DNA of 64,000 bases from Mesorhizobium sp. SOD10 (GTDB lineage: Bacteria > Pseudomonadota > Alphaproteobacteria > Rhizobiales > Rhizobiaceae): contig CCNA01000034.1 of the NCBI GenBank assembly GCA_000824805.1, positions 434,001-498,000 of the forward strand. The letters are read 5' to 3'. A program made the position numbers and the translations under genes. Below the pieces are notes generated by a model. The model was given only the letters and a program-made list of their open reading frames with translations, searched no databases and was not told the origin of the DNA. This document shows positions 1 through 8,295 of this stretch, piece by piece; within the stretch, counting starts at the first letter, position 1, and every line of letters begins with the position of its first letter.

Positions 1-2604
1 CTCCACCAGCTCCAATGCTCGCCCATAGCGATAAGCACGATTCTCGCGGCCGGCAGCGTCAAGGAAAGCCCGGGGCGCGGCCTGATCTTCGGCCCGCTCG
101 AGATGCTCGGCGCGCATGATCGGATCGCGCTCGGCAAACCACTGCGCCGCGCGGCGGTGCAGCGCTCGGCGTTCCGCCCGCGGCAAGGACAGGTATGCGC
201 CATCGCGCATGAGCGCATGCGCGAACAGAAGGTCGTTGCCGGCGGGCTTCAGAAACCCACGCCGGATCAGGGCCTTGTAGTCCTGCTCGGGATTTTCCAG
301 CAGATGGTCGAGGGCATCGGGAGCAAAAAGCTGGCCGAGCACAGCGGCAATGCGCAGCGTGTGACGGTCGCCGGGCGGCAGCATGTCCAGCCGGGCAAGC
401 ACGACACTATGGATGGTATCGGGCAACCGGTCCGGCCCCCGGTCGCCGCTTCGAAGCAGTTGTTCGAGAAAGAGAGGATTGCCTCCAGCGCGCTCGACGC
501 AATTGACGGCGAAAGCATCGGTTGGCGCAAGGAATTTACCCGCGAGGGCCAAGGCCTCCTGGCGGTAGAGCGGCGCGAGATCGAGCGTGAGCCTCGGCCC
601 CTCGCCGGCTCGCATTTGCCGGGCCGGCCCGGAAGGTTCCTCTTCCGTGCGCGCAGTTGTGACGACGAGTACCGGGCCCGTTGTTGCCGAGGCGGCAAGC
701 ACATCGACCTGCGCCAGCGTCTCAGCGTCCGCCCACTGCACGTCCTCAATGGTCAGGACGAGAGGCCGGCGAGCGCTTGCGCGACCGACCAACTGCAGCA
801 ATGTCTGTTCCAGCCCCTTGAGGCGAACCGCATTGTCCATCGCGTCATAGAGCGCCCGCCGGTCCTCGGGCAGGGAATGCTGCAGCAACCGGTACAGGTG
901 GATTTCCAGATCGGCGTCGACGAGGCCGCTGTCGACGGCGATGCGCGGCTCGACTGCGAGACCTTCGACGAGAGCGCGGATTGCATTGCGTTTGGCGCCT
1001 GCGCCGAAGTCGAGGACGAGGCCGGTGTGGCACTCGAATCCCTGCTCGACGGCAAGCTTCTGAAATTCCTCGATCAGCCGGGTCTTGCCGATTCCTGCTT
1101 CGCCGCGGACATGCACGACGAGCCCGCGTCCAGTTTCGAGACACGTTTTCAAAGCGCCGGCAAACTGCGCCAGCTCGACCTGCCGGCCGACAAAGGCGGT
1201 TCTGGCGACACCCTCGGAGGAGAGGCCAGCCGGCCGCCAAGCCTCAATCGGCTTTTCCGAAACCCGGGCAACGATGGTGCGGAGTTCGGCGCGGTCGACA
1301 AGGTGCGCGACCGACTGGTGCACCGAGTCCGACAGCAGCACGTCCTCGGCATCCGCCGCTCCGGCGAGTGCGCCGGCCAGATGGATGGCGCCGCCGGTTA
1401 CCGTGAGCGTGCCCGCGCCGTCCTGATCGAGCCTCGTGACCAGCATTCGGCCGCTCGCCAACCCGATCCGGGCCGGAGGGATGCAGTCTTCCGCCGCCCG
1501 AACCGCCCTCACGATCTCAAAGCCAGCCCGCAACGCACGTTCCGCGTCGTTGCCGTGGGCAACCGGCAAGCCGAAAAAGGCGATAGTGGTGCCGCCGAGC
1601 TGCCTGTCGACCATGCCCGCGTGGTCCGCGACGACCCTGTGCACGATATCCGCGAAGCGAGCAGAGAGGGCTCGCTCCCGCTCGGGATCGTCCTCGTCGG
1701 CGAGAAACGACAAGTCGCCCATCTCGACAAACATGACGACGAGCTGACGCAGCTCCGATGCCGGTCCCGGCGGCTCCGCCGCGGTGGCAGCTTCCGTGCT
1801 GGGGGTCTGAGGCTCCTGACGGGAAGACCTTGCCGCTTCAGCGGGGCCGGCAGCGATGGGCCGGGACTGCTCGCGCCGCCTTTGCTGAATCTCTTGATAG
1901 AGCTGCTCGGTTTCCGGCTCGGGCCGCACGCCGAGCTCGCGCTGCAGGATCTCGCGACAGACGTGAAACTGCCGAAGGGCCGCGCCGATCCGGCCCTGAC
2001 GGACATAGAGCTGCATCAACGCCCGATGAACATTTTCCTGTAGCGGGTCGAGCGGCAGCAGGCGCAGCGCCATTTCGAGCGCTCTCGCGGACGAGCCGGA
2101 CGCCATCTGGTTTATCAATAAAGCCGTCAGCGCCTTGACGGCCATTTCATTCAGATGCTGCCGCGTAGCCCTAAGCCAATTTTCGAAAGCCGGCGCCTTC
2201 GGATTGAAAGCTTCCATGAACGGCCCCTGGTAGAGCGCCGCCGCCTCCTCGTCCGCTCGCGGTGTTCGGGCCGCCATCAGTTGCTCGAAGTGGAGCGCGT
2301 CGACGTCGATGCAATCAGGGGCGAGAACGATCCCCTCCCCGGAGACTCCCGCCAATTCCGACCCTTTCAATCCGAGGGCCTTGCGCAGCACGAGAAGTTC
2401 CTGGCGCAGGCTGGCCCGCGCCTGGACCTCGCCACGATCCTCCCACAGCAACGCGGCCAGTTTGTCGCGCGACTGCGGGCGACCTCCAGCCATGGCGAGA
2501 TAGACGAGCAACGCTTGCGCTTTGCGCGAAGCAACCGCGATCTGTCGGCCTTCCGCTGAGAAGACCTGAAGACCGCCGAAGGTGCTGAGCCGGATCTTCG
2601 CCAT
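1..2604 (-). CDS. AfsR/SARP-like regulator: BTAD + degenerate cyclase + AAA ATPase, 3' end outside window
   Basis: The reading frame is open from the ATG at 2604 to the window edge, so the protein has at least 868 residues and its end is not visible. Residues about 1-95 form a winged-helix DNA-binding domain and 100-245 a bacterial transcriptional activation (BTAD) domain, as in Streptomyces SARP regulators. Residues about 286-420 resemble a class III adenylate cyclase, but the first metal-binding motif reads FVEMGD instead of FAD..GS and the second reads GGT instead of GDG, so I infer no cyclase activity. A P-loop (GEAGIGKT) sits near residue 501, starting an AAA/NB-ARC-like ATPase, and the last visible part looks like TPR helices. 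Large multidomain regulators of this kind are thought to sense a signal through the ATPase/TPR part and activate a neighbouring operon; the divergent methyltransferase operon is the likely target. Confidence 0.85.
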   Translation of the reverse strand, partial: MAKIRLSTFGGLQVFSAEGRQIAVASRKAQALLVYLAMAGGRPQSRDKLAALLWEDRGEVQARASLRQELLVLRKALGLKGSELAGVSGEGIVLAPDCIDVDALHFEQLMAARTPRADEEAAALYQGPFMEAFNPKAPAFENWLRATRQHLNEMAVKALTALLINQMASGSSARALEMALRLLPLDPLQENVHRALMQLYVRQGRIGAALRQFHVCREILQRELGVRPEPETEQLYQEIQQRRREQSRPIAAGPAEAARSSRQEPQTPSTEAATAAEPPGPASELRQLVVMFVEMGDLSFLADEDDPERERALSARFADIVHRVVADHAGMVDRQLGGTTIAFFGLPVAHGNDAERALRAGFEIVRAVRAAEDCIPPARIGLASGRMLVTRLDQDGAGTLTVTGGAIHLAGALAGAADAEDVLLSDSVHQSVAHLVDRAELRTIVARVSEKPIEAWRPAGLSSEGVARTAFVGRQVELAQFAGALKTCLETGRGLVVHVRGEAGIGKTRLIEEFQKLAVEQGFECHTGLVLDFGAGAKRNAIRALVEGLAVEPRIAVDSGLVDADLEIHLYRLLQHSLPEDRRALYDAMDNAVRLKGLEQTLLQLVGRASARRPLVLTIEDVQWADAETLAQVDVLAASATTGPVLVVTTARTEEEPSGPARQMRAGEGPRLTLDLAPLYRQEALALAGKFLAPTDAFAVNCVERAGGNPLFLEQLLRSGDRGPDRLPDTIHSVVLARLDMLPPGDRHTLRIAAVLGQLFAPDALDHLLENPEQDYKALIRRGFLKPAGNDLLFAHALMRDGAYLSLPRAERRALHRRAAQWFAERDPIMRAEHLERAEDQAAPRAFLDAAGRENRAYRYGRALELVE

Positions 2605-2669
2605 CGCGCTTCGCCCCACCGGCGCAGGATAGAGCCGCCAATGGGCGGACAAAAGATGGCAGTTCTCTT

Positions 2670-2709
2670 TTTGACGAAGCTTTGACGCTCGCCGCGACGT
2701 TCTTTGACG
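2670..2709. promoter_or_regulatory. three TTTGACG direct repeats in 11-bp phase (candidate SARP operator)
   Basis: The heptamer TTTGACG occurs at 2670-2676, 2681-2687 and 2703-2709, that is at offsets of 11 and 22 bp, in the intergenic region between the SARP-like regulator and the methyltransferase gene. SARP proteins are known to bind heptameric direct repeats spaced by 11 or 22 bp. The site is seen; its recognition by the neighbouring regulator is inference. Confidence 0.5.
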
Positions 2710-2723
2710 GCACACCGGTAAAC

Positions 2724-2756
2724 CATCCTCCCGAGGCACTGTCACTACGGAGGATG
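2724..2756 (+). promoter_or_regulatory. inverted repeat covering the ribosome binding site of the methyltransferase gene
   Basis: CATCCTCC at 2724-2731 is the exact reverse complement of GGAGGATG at 2749-2756. The right arm contains the Shine-Dalgarno sequence (GGAGGA) that lies 4 nt before the ATG at 2759. In RNA an 8-bp stem would hide the ribosome binding site; alternatively the DNA palindrome could be an operator. Confidence 0.35.
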
Positions 2757-2758
2757 CA

Positions 2759-3817
2759 ATGCAGCTCGACCAGGACAAACTCAACGCCTTTCTCGGCAAG
2801 ATGCTTGACGACATCGGCGCCGCGATGAACGCGTCGCTGGTGCAATTGGGCGACAGGCTCGGTCTCTACAAGGCGCTCGCCGCGGGCGGGCCGATGACCC
2901 CGTCGGAACTCGCCGGCCGGACGGGTACCGCCGAACGCTATATCCGCGAATGGCTGGCGGCCCAGGCAGCGTCCGGATACGTGACCTACGATGCCACGTC
3001 CGGCCGGTTCTCGATGGCGCCGGAGCAGGCAACCGTCTTTGCCGACGACGACAGCCCGGTCTTCATGGCCGCGCTCGGCGATGTCGTCGCCGCCACGGTG
3101 ATGGATGGCGACAAGATCGAGGAGGCCTTCCGGACGGGCCGCGGCGTCGGATGGAACAAGCGCCACCCTTGCCTGTTCTGCGGCACCGCGCGCTTCTTCC
3201 GCACCAGCTATCTGCATCATCTGGTGCAGGAATGGCTGCCGGCGCTCGACGGTGTCGTTGAGAAGCTCGAACGCGGAGCTATCGTTGCCGATGTCGGTTG
3301 CGGGCACGGCGTCTCGACATTGCTGATGGCGGAAGCCTTCCCCAAGTCGCGCTTCTTCGGCTTCGATGCCCATCCCGGCTCGATCGAGGCAGCGCGCAAG
3401 GCTGCCGATACCGCCGGTGTCACTGACCGTGCGACATTCGAAGTTCAGAGCGCCAAGGCCTTCGCCGGCACAGGCTATGATCTCGTCTGCTTCTTCGATT
3501 GCCTGCACGACATGGGCGATCCGGTGGGCGCCCTGAAGCATGTGCGCAAGACGATCGCGCCCGACGGCACGCTGATGATCATCGAGCCATTCGCCGGCGA
3601 TCGCCTGGAAGATAACCTCAACCCGGTCGGCCGCATCTACTATGCGGGCTCGACCATGGTCTGCACCCCGACATCGCTCGACCAGGAGGTCGGCCTCGCG
3701 CTCGGCGCCCAGGCCGGCGAGGCAAGGCTGCGCGAGGTGGCGAAGGCCGGCGGCTTCAGCCGTTTCCGCCGTGCCACCGAGACGCCTTTCAACATGATCC
3801 TCGAAGCGCGACCCTGA
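2759..3817 (+). CDS. class I SAM-dependent methyltransferase with N-terminal winged helix
   Basis: A 352-residue protein. Residues about 10-95 form a winged-helix/dimerisation domain (ELAGRTG, YIREWL), as in O-methyltransferases and in Rv2258c-like proteins; this helix pairs monomers rather than binding DNA. The Rossmann methyltransferase fold starts near residue 175 with motif I DVGCGHGVST and continues with an acidic residue in FFGFDAHP. The substrate cannot be read from sequence. It is the first gene of a small operon with the SnoaL-like gene 46 bp downstream and a second methyltransferase, divergent from the SARP-like regulator, which suggests joint control. The start is supported by GGAGGA upstream. 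Confidence 0.85.
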   Translation: MQLDQDKLNAFLGKMLDDIGAAMNASLVQLGDRLGLYKALAAGGPMTPSELAGRTGTAERYIREWLAAQAASGYVTYDATSGRFSMAPEQATVFADDDSPVFMAALGDVVAATVMDGDKIEEAFRTGRGVGWNKRHPCLFCGTARFFRTSYLHHLVQEWLPALDGVVEKLERGAIVADVGCGHGVSTLLMAEAFPKSRFFGFDAHPGSIEAARKAADTAGVTDRATFEVQSAKAFAGTGYDLVCFFDCLHDMGDPVGALKHVRKTIAPDGTLMIIEPFAGDRLEDNLNPVGRIYYAGSTMVCTPTSLDQEVGLALGAQAGEARLREVAKAGGFSRFRRATETPFNMILEARP

Positions 3818-3863
3818 GGTCCGACCAGTTTACCAGACGATCCGCAAACCAAGGAGAAGACCG

Positions 3864-4307
3864 ATGACTAGATTGAAGCAAGTGCTTGCCGCCACCGTGC
3901 TGGCCGCAACGGCCGGCGTTCCAGCAGTCGCGATGGCGGATGAAGGAGCCCCCAGCGAAGCGCCGGTCAGGCAGTATCTGAGGGCTTGGGACGCGCGCGA
4001 CGTCGAGGCGATGCTGAAAACGTTTACCGACGACGCCGTCGTGATACTGCCCGCCCAGGCGCCGATCAGCGGGACAGAAAACCTGCGCGGGCTGCTGACG
4101 ACTTTCGTGAAGAGTTTCTCGGAACCGGGCGCGACATTCACGCCTGGCCAGTTCACGGCGAACGGCTCCGTCGCCTATTTCCTCTGGCAAGGCGACACGC
4201 CATCCGGCCGATATCCCTTCGGCGCCGACACCTTCGTGGTCCGGGACGGGCACATCGCATACCTGACGCTCGCTTTCGTCGCCGAACCGAAACCCGCCAA
4301 GAACTGA
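3864..4307 (+). CDS. exported SnoaL/NTF2-fold protein (SgcJ/EcaC-like)
   Basis: 147 residues. The first 26 are a signal peptide (basic start, Ala-rich core, AMA-D cleavage site), so the protein should be periplasmic. The rest fits the NTF2-like fold of the SgcJ/EcaC and SnoaL group: YLRAWDARDVEAMLKTFTDD is the typical first helix. Such domains bind small hydrophobic ligands or act as isomerases/cyclases, but no catalytic residue can be assigned here. It sits between two methyltransferase genes in the same direction, with AAGGAGAAG before the ATG. Confidence 0.75.
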   Translation: MTRLKQVLAATVLAATAGVPAVAMADEGAPSEAPVRQYLRAWDARDVEAMLKTFTDDAVVILPAQAPISGTENLRGLLTTFVKSFSEPGATFTPGQFTANGSVAYFLWQGDTPSGRYPFGADTFVVRDGHIAYLTLAFVAEPKPAKN

Positions 4308-4411
4308 TCCACCCCGCGCGCCGGCCCCAGGCCGGCTCGCGCCAACGACCATTCCGGTTCGGGCCGGCGCCAATGCCGGCTCGCAACCCGCGACAACAAG
4401 GAGAAACACCC

Positions 4412-5299
4412 GTGAGCAGCCCGGCACCGATCCAACAGCCACCGCATTTCGTCGCAACGCGCTACACGGACTTCTGGAACGACGTGCTGGTTCCGAAATT
4501 CATCCGCTGGAAGCACATCGTCGTCGACGGCCTGGCGCAGCACAGCGCACAGGTGTTCCCGACGCTGGAGGTAGGCCTCGGCGACAGGGTGATCGATGCC
4601 GGCTGCGGCTTCGGTGACACGACGCTCGAGCTCGCCAGGATCGTCGGCCCCTCGGGTTTGGTTGTCGGGCTCGACTGCTGCGAGGCCTTTCTCGATCATG
4701 CTCGCCGCGATGCGGCGCGCGCCGGCATCCGCAACGCCGTCTTTCTCGAAGCCGATGTTGAAACCTATCCGTTCGAACCGATCCACGATTTCTGCTTCTC
4801 GCGCTTCGGCACCCAGTTCTTCGAGGACCCGGTTGCCGCCCTTTGCAACATGCGCGCCGGCCTGCGGCCCGGCGGCACGATGACGATGATCGTCTGGCGC
4901 GAGCTGGCCGAAAATCCGTGGCTGTCGATCCCGAAGGACGTCGTCCTGCGCTTCCTGCCGCGGCCGAGCGAAAATGCCCGCACCTGCGGTCCCGGGCCCT
5001 TCTCGATGGCCGATCCCGATGTCGTCACACGCCTCCTCGAAGGCGCCGGCTACGGCCGGATTTCCTTCGAGCGCATCGATGCCGACGTGCTTGTCGGCCG
5101 CGACCTCGACGAGGCCGTCGAATTCCAGCTCGCGCTCGGACCGGCCGGCGAGGTCTTCCGGGAGGCGGAGGACGAAGCCATCCGGCAGCACGCGCGAATA
5201 ACCGAAGCGCTCAAGGCCGAACTCAAGCCCTACCGGACGCCCGGCGGCGTCATGATGGGCTCCAGCTCGTGGAAAGTGACCGCGAGGCGGGAGCGCTAG
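4412..5299 (+). CDS. class I SAM-dependent methyltransferase
   Basis: A protein of 295 residues. I chose the GTG at 4412 because AAGGAGAAA lies 5-6 nt upstream; the open frame extends further back to 3986 but that part overlaps the preceding gene in another frame. Motif I is IDAGCGFGDTTLELARI near residue 65, motif II has VVGLDCC, and FSRFGTQFFEDP is a typical motif IV region of UbiE/arsenite methyltransferase-like enzymes. Substrate unknown. It is the last gene of the methyltransferase/SnoaL-like cluster. Confidence 0.85.
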   Translation: MSSPAPIQQPPHFVATRYTDFWNDVLVPKFIRWKHIVVDGLAQHSAQVFPTLEVGLGDRVIDAGCGFGDTTLELARIVGPSGLVVGLDCCEAFLDHARRDAARAGIRNAVFLEADVETYPFEPIHDFCFSRFGTQFFEDPVAALCNMRAGLRPGGTMTMIVWRELAENPWLSIPKDVVLRFLPRPSENARTCGPGPFSMADPDVVTRLLEGAGYGRISFERIDADVLVGRDLDEAVEFQLALGPAGEVFREAEDEAIRQHARITEALKAELKPYRTPGGVMMGSSSWKVTARRER

Positions 5300-5432
5300 G
5301 CGGAGCGCCGGCGTCGTCGATCCTGGCAGGATCGCGAATGTATCCCTGGCTCAATCGCCGCCTGTAGACATCGCGGCGCCAATCACCCAATCTGCCCGCG
5401 GGAACAATAAGCGCTTCGAAGAAAGCGCACAG

Positions 5433-6317
5433 GTGCGCATGAACAATCGCTGGACCTTATACGATCCACGCCTGGCCTGGATGCTGGTTGCACCGGTGCT
5501 TCTGCTGCTGATCTTCTTCCTGATGCTGCCGATCGCGGTGATGGCGGCCTATACGTTTTTCACCGTCGTCACCGCCGGCGTCGAAACCAGCGCGCTGACC
5601 ACCGCCAACTGGCACGAATTCTTCACCGACAGCTATTATTCAGGCTTCCTGCTGAAGACGCTGCGGGTCGGCGCCATCACCGCGCTGCTGTGCGGGGTGC
5701 TCGGCTATTTCCCGGCCTATTTCATCTGGGCGACGAGCTTCAGGCACAAATGGCTGCTCTTGCTCCTGCTCATCGTGCCGTTCTGGATCAGCTTCACGAT
5801 CCGCACCTTTTCGTGGATCAACATCTTGGGCGAACAGGGCGTCATCAATGTCACGCTGCTCAAGATGGGCATCATCAGCGAGCCGCTGCCGATGCTCTAC
5901 AACGAAGGCGCGGTGATCCTGGGGCTGCTACACTTCCTTCTGCCCTACATGATCCTCAACGTCTATGTGAGCCTGGAGGGCATCGACCGCACGCTGATCT
6001 CGGCGGCCCGCTCGATGGGCTGCACCAGCGCGCAGGCGTTCCGCGAGGTGACCCTGCCGCTGTCGCTGCCGGGCCTCGCGGCCGGGCTGCTGCTCTGCTT
6101 CGTGCTGGCGGCCGGCAGCTATGTGACGCCGCAACTGCTCGGCTCGGGCCGCGACGCGCTGTTCGGCAACCTGATCTACGACACCATCATGGGCGAATTG
6201 AACTGGCCGATGGGCGCCACGCTGTCGATCGTGCTATTCCTCGTGCTCGGCTTCTTTGCCGCGATCTACACCCGCTACATGGGCATGTCGCAGATTGTCA
6301 AAGGGTTGGGTGGATGA
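5433..6317 (+). CDS. ABC transporter permease, spermidine/putrescine type (PotB-like)
   Basis: 294 residues with six hydrophobic segments and the inner-membrane permease EAA loop (AARSMGCTSAQAFREVTLPL) that docks the ATPase. SYVTPQLLG before the last helices is typical of the PotB/PotH branch of polyamine importers. The start is either GTG 5433 or ATG 5439; neither has a strong ribosome binding site. It opens a four-gene operon and its stop overlaps the ATG of the next permease (ATGA), a sign of coupled translation. Confidence 0.88.
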   Translation: MRMNNRWTLYDPRLAWMLVAPVLLLLIFFLMLPIAVMAAYTFFTVVTAGVETSALTTANWHEFFTDSYYSGFLLKTLRVGAITALLCGVLGYFPAYFIWATSFRHKWLLLLLLIVPFWISFTIRTFSWINILGEQGVINVTLLKMGIISEPLPMLYNEGAVILGLLHFLLPYMILNVYVSLEGIDRTLISAARSMGCTSAQAFREVTLPLSLPGLAAGLLLCFVLAAGSYVTPQLLGSGRDALFGNLIYDTIMGELNWPMGATLSIVLFLVLGFFAAIYTRYMGMSQIVKGLGG

Positions 6318-7156
6318 AGGCTGCACGACCGAACAAAGAGAGCAAATGGGCCTGGCGGCTGACCGGCTTCGTCACGCTCTGCGTCTACATCTTCATGTTC
6401 GCGCCGATCGTGGCGACCGTCATCCTGTCGTTCAATGCCTCGATGTTCGGCGGCTTCCCGATGACAGGCTTTTCGCTGCAATGGTACGCCAAGCTGATGA
6501 ACAATGACGCGGTGCTGACGGCCTTCCGCACCTCGCTGTGGATCGCGCTGGTCACAGCGATAGCCACCACGGCGATCGGCGTCGTCACGGCCTTCGCGCT
6601 GGTGCGTTTCGAGTTCCGCGGCAAGCAGGCGCTGAGCACGCTGGTGATCCTGCCGGCGCTGGTGCCCGAAACCATTCTCGGCGTCGGCCTGCTGGTGCTG
6701 ATCAAGGCGATCGACCAACCGCGCACCATGCTGCTTCTGGTGCTCGGCCATATCCTTTTGGCCGTGCCCTATGTGGTGCTGATCGCGCAGGCGCGGATGG
6801 TCGGCATAAGGCGCGTCTACGAGGAGGCGGCGCTCTCGCTTGGCGCCTCGCGCCTTTCGTCCTTTCGCGAAATCACGCTGCCGCTGCTCGTCCCGGCGGT
6901 CGTCGGCGGCGCGCTGCTCGCCTTCACCATCTCGTTCGACAACACCTCGGCCAGCCTGTTCTGGCGGCCGGCTGGCGTGGAGACCATGCCAACCCAGATT
7001 CTCTCCATGCTGAAAATCTCGATCAGCCCGGAGATCAATGCGCTCGGCACCGTGATGATCCTGGTGACCGTCGGCATTCCGTTGCTCGGCGGCCTTATCC
7101 TGCAGAGCCTGACCAAATTGAAAAGACGCGGCGAACCAAAGGAGGAAGCACGATGA
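6314..7156 (+). CDS. ABC transporter permease, spermidine/putrescine type (PotC-like)
   Basis: 280 residues, second membrane subunit of the importer. Six transmembrane segments are visible, with the EAA loop EEAALSLGASRLSSFREITL and the SFDNTSASLF segment common in PotC/PotI proteins. The ATG overlaps the stop of the PotB-like gene, and the stop overlaps the ATG of the binding protein gene, so all are probably made from one mRNA. Direction and content argue for a heterodimeric channel with the preceding gene product. Confidence 0.88.
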   Translation: MKAARPNKESKWAWRLTGFVTLCVYIFMFAPIVATVILSFNASMFGGFPMTGFSLQWYAKLMNNDAVLTAFRTSLWIALVTAIATTAIGVVTAFALVRFEFRGKQALSTLVILPALVPETILGVGLLVLIKAIDQPRTMLLLVLGHILLAVPYVVLIAQARMVGIRRVYEEAALSLGASRLSSFREITLPLLVPAVVGGALLAFTISFDNTSASLFWRPAGVETMPTQILSMLKISISPEINALGTVMILVTVGIPLLGGLILQSLTKLKRRGEPKEEAR

Positions 7157-8295
7157 AACTGACTACAACCAAGCGGCTGGAACGGCTGCACGACCGATAT
7201 GCCAATGGCGGCCTGAGCCGCCGCACTTTCCTGACGCTGACCGCCGCCGCGGCGGCCGCCGCCGGTCTCGACATGCCGTGGATGCGCAAGGCGCTCGCGG
7301 CTGTCGAGCAGGTCCGCTTCGACGGCTGGGGCGGCACGGTGCAGGACGCGATCGACAAATATGCCTTCCAGCCCTACACGGCCAAGACCAAGATCAAGGT
7401 GGTCCAAGGCACGTTCGGCGACGAGAACGAGATCATCACCAAGATCAAGACGGCGAAACCCGGCGACTTCCAGATCGTGCATTCGTCCGGCGTGAACTAT
7501 TACATCAAATACGTGAACGCCGGCATGAACTCGGAGATCAACGAGGCCAACATTCCCAACATGGCGAATGTGCTGCAGCCGATGATCGAACCGTTCCGCA
7601 AGCTGACGCCGAAGCTCTCGGCCGTGCCCTACGACTACGGCACCACCGGCATTGCCTACAACACCAAGGTGATATCGCCCGAAGAGGCGAAGGAGAAGGG
7701 CGCCAGCCTGCTGCTCGACAAGAAATATGCCGGCAAGGTCGGCGGCTATGCCGACATGACCACGCGTGTCTGGTACGCGGCTCTGGCCACCGGGCAAGAC
7801 CCGAACAACATCAAGGACATGGAGACGATCTGGGCCAAGGTGCGCGAGACGCGCGACCTCGCCAAAAAATTCTGGAGCTCCGGCGCGGAGCTGATGGATC
7901 TGCTTTCCAAGGGCGAGATCGTGGTGACCGACGCCTGGTCGGGCCGCGTCGCCGCCCTGCAGGACCAGGGCCATCCGATCGGTTATCTCGACCCAGCCGG
8001 CTCCTATGCCTGGATGGAGGACATGCTGATCCTGAAAGGCTCGCCGATGGCCGAGTGCGAGGAGCTGATCAACTTCATGCTCGACCCGGCGACCTCGATC
8101 GCGGTGGCGGAAGGGCAGAGCTACCCGCCGTCGCTCGACCCGACCAAGGTCAAGCTCACCGAGAAGATCGAGAAGCTGCCGGCCTTTGATCCGACGGGCA
8201 CCATGAAGGCGCTTACCTTCGCCGATCCGGTCTACTGGGCGACCAACGAGGACGCCTGGACCAAGCAGTGGAACAGGATCTCCAAAGGTGCCTGA
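7153..8295 (+). CDS. Tat-exported polyamine-type substrate-binding protein (PotD-like)
   Basis: 380 residues. A twin-arginine signal (LSRRTFLTLTAAAAAAAG) precedes the mature protein, so export is probably folded through Tat. The mature part is an extracellular solute-binding protein of the PotD/PotF class (WGGTVQDAIDKY near the start, YDYGTTGIAYNT in the middle). The ligand could be a polyamine or another cationic/opine-like compound; the key acidic residues cannot be compared here without an alignment. It overlaps both neighbours by a few bases within the operon. Confidence 0.85.
   Translation: MKLTTTKRLERLHDRYANGGLSRRTFLTLTAAAAAAAGLDMPWMRKALAAVEQVRFDGWGGTVQDAIDKYAFQPYTAKTKIKVVQGTFGDENEIITKIKTAKPGDFQIVHSSGVNYYIKYVNAGMNSEINEANIPNMANVLQPMIEPFRKLTPKLSAVPYDYGTTGIAYNTKVISPEEAKEKGASLLLDKKYAGKVGGYADMTTRVWYAALATGQDPNNIKDMETIWAKVRETRDLAKKFWSSGAELMDLLSKGEIVVTDAWSGRVAALQDQGHPIGYLDPAGSYAWMEDMLILKGSPMAECEELINFMLDPATSIAVAEGQSYPPSLDPTKVKLTEKIEKLPAFDPTGTMKALTFADPVYWATNEDAWTKQWNRISKGA

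Noticed and set aside
103..2043. Long plus-strand frame of 646 codons
   Set aside because: It is antisense to the SARP/cyclase/ATPase frame, which has clear domains; the plus-strand product has no recognisable motif and a composition typical of high-GC shadow frames.
2315..3541. Minus-strand frame of 408 codons
   Set aside because: It runs antisense to the methyltransferase and across the regulator start; no motif.
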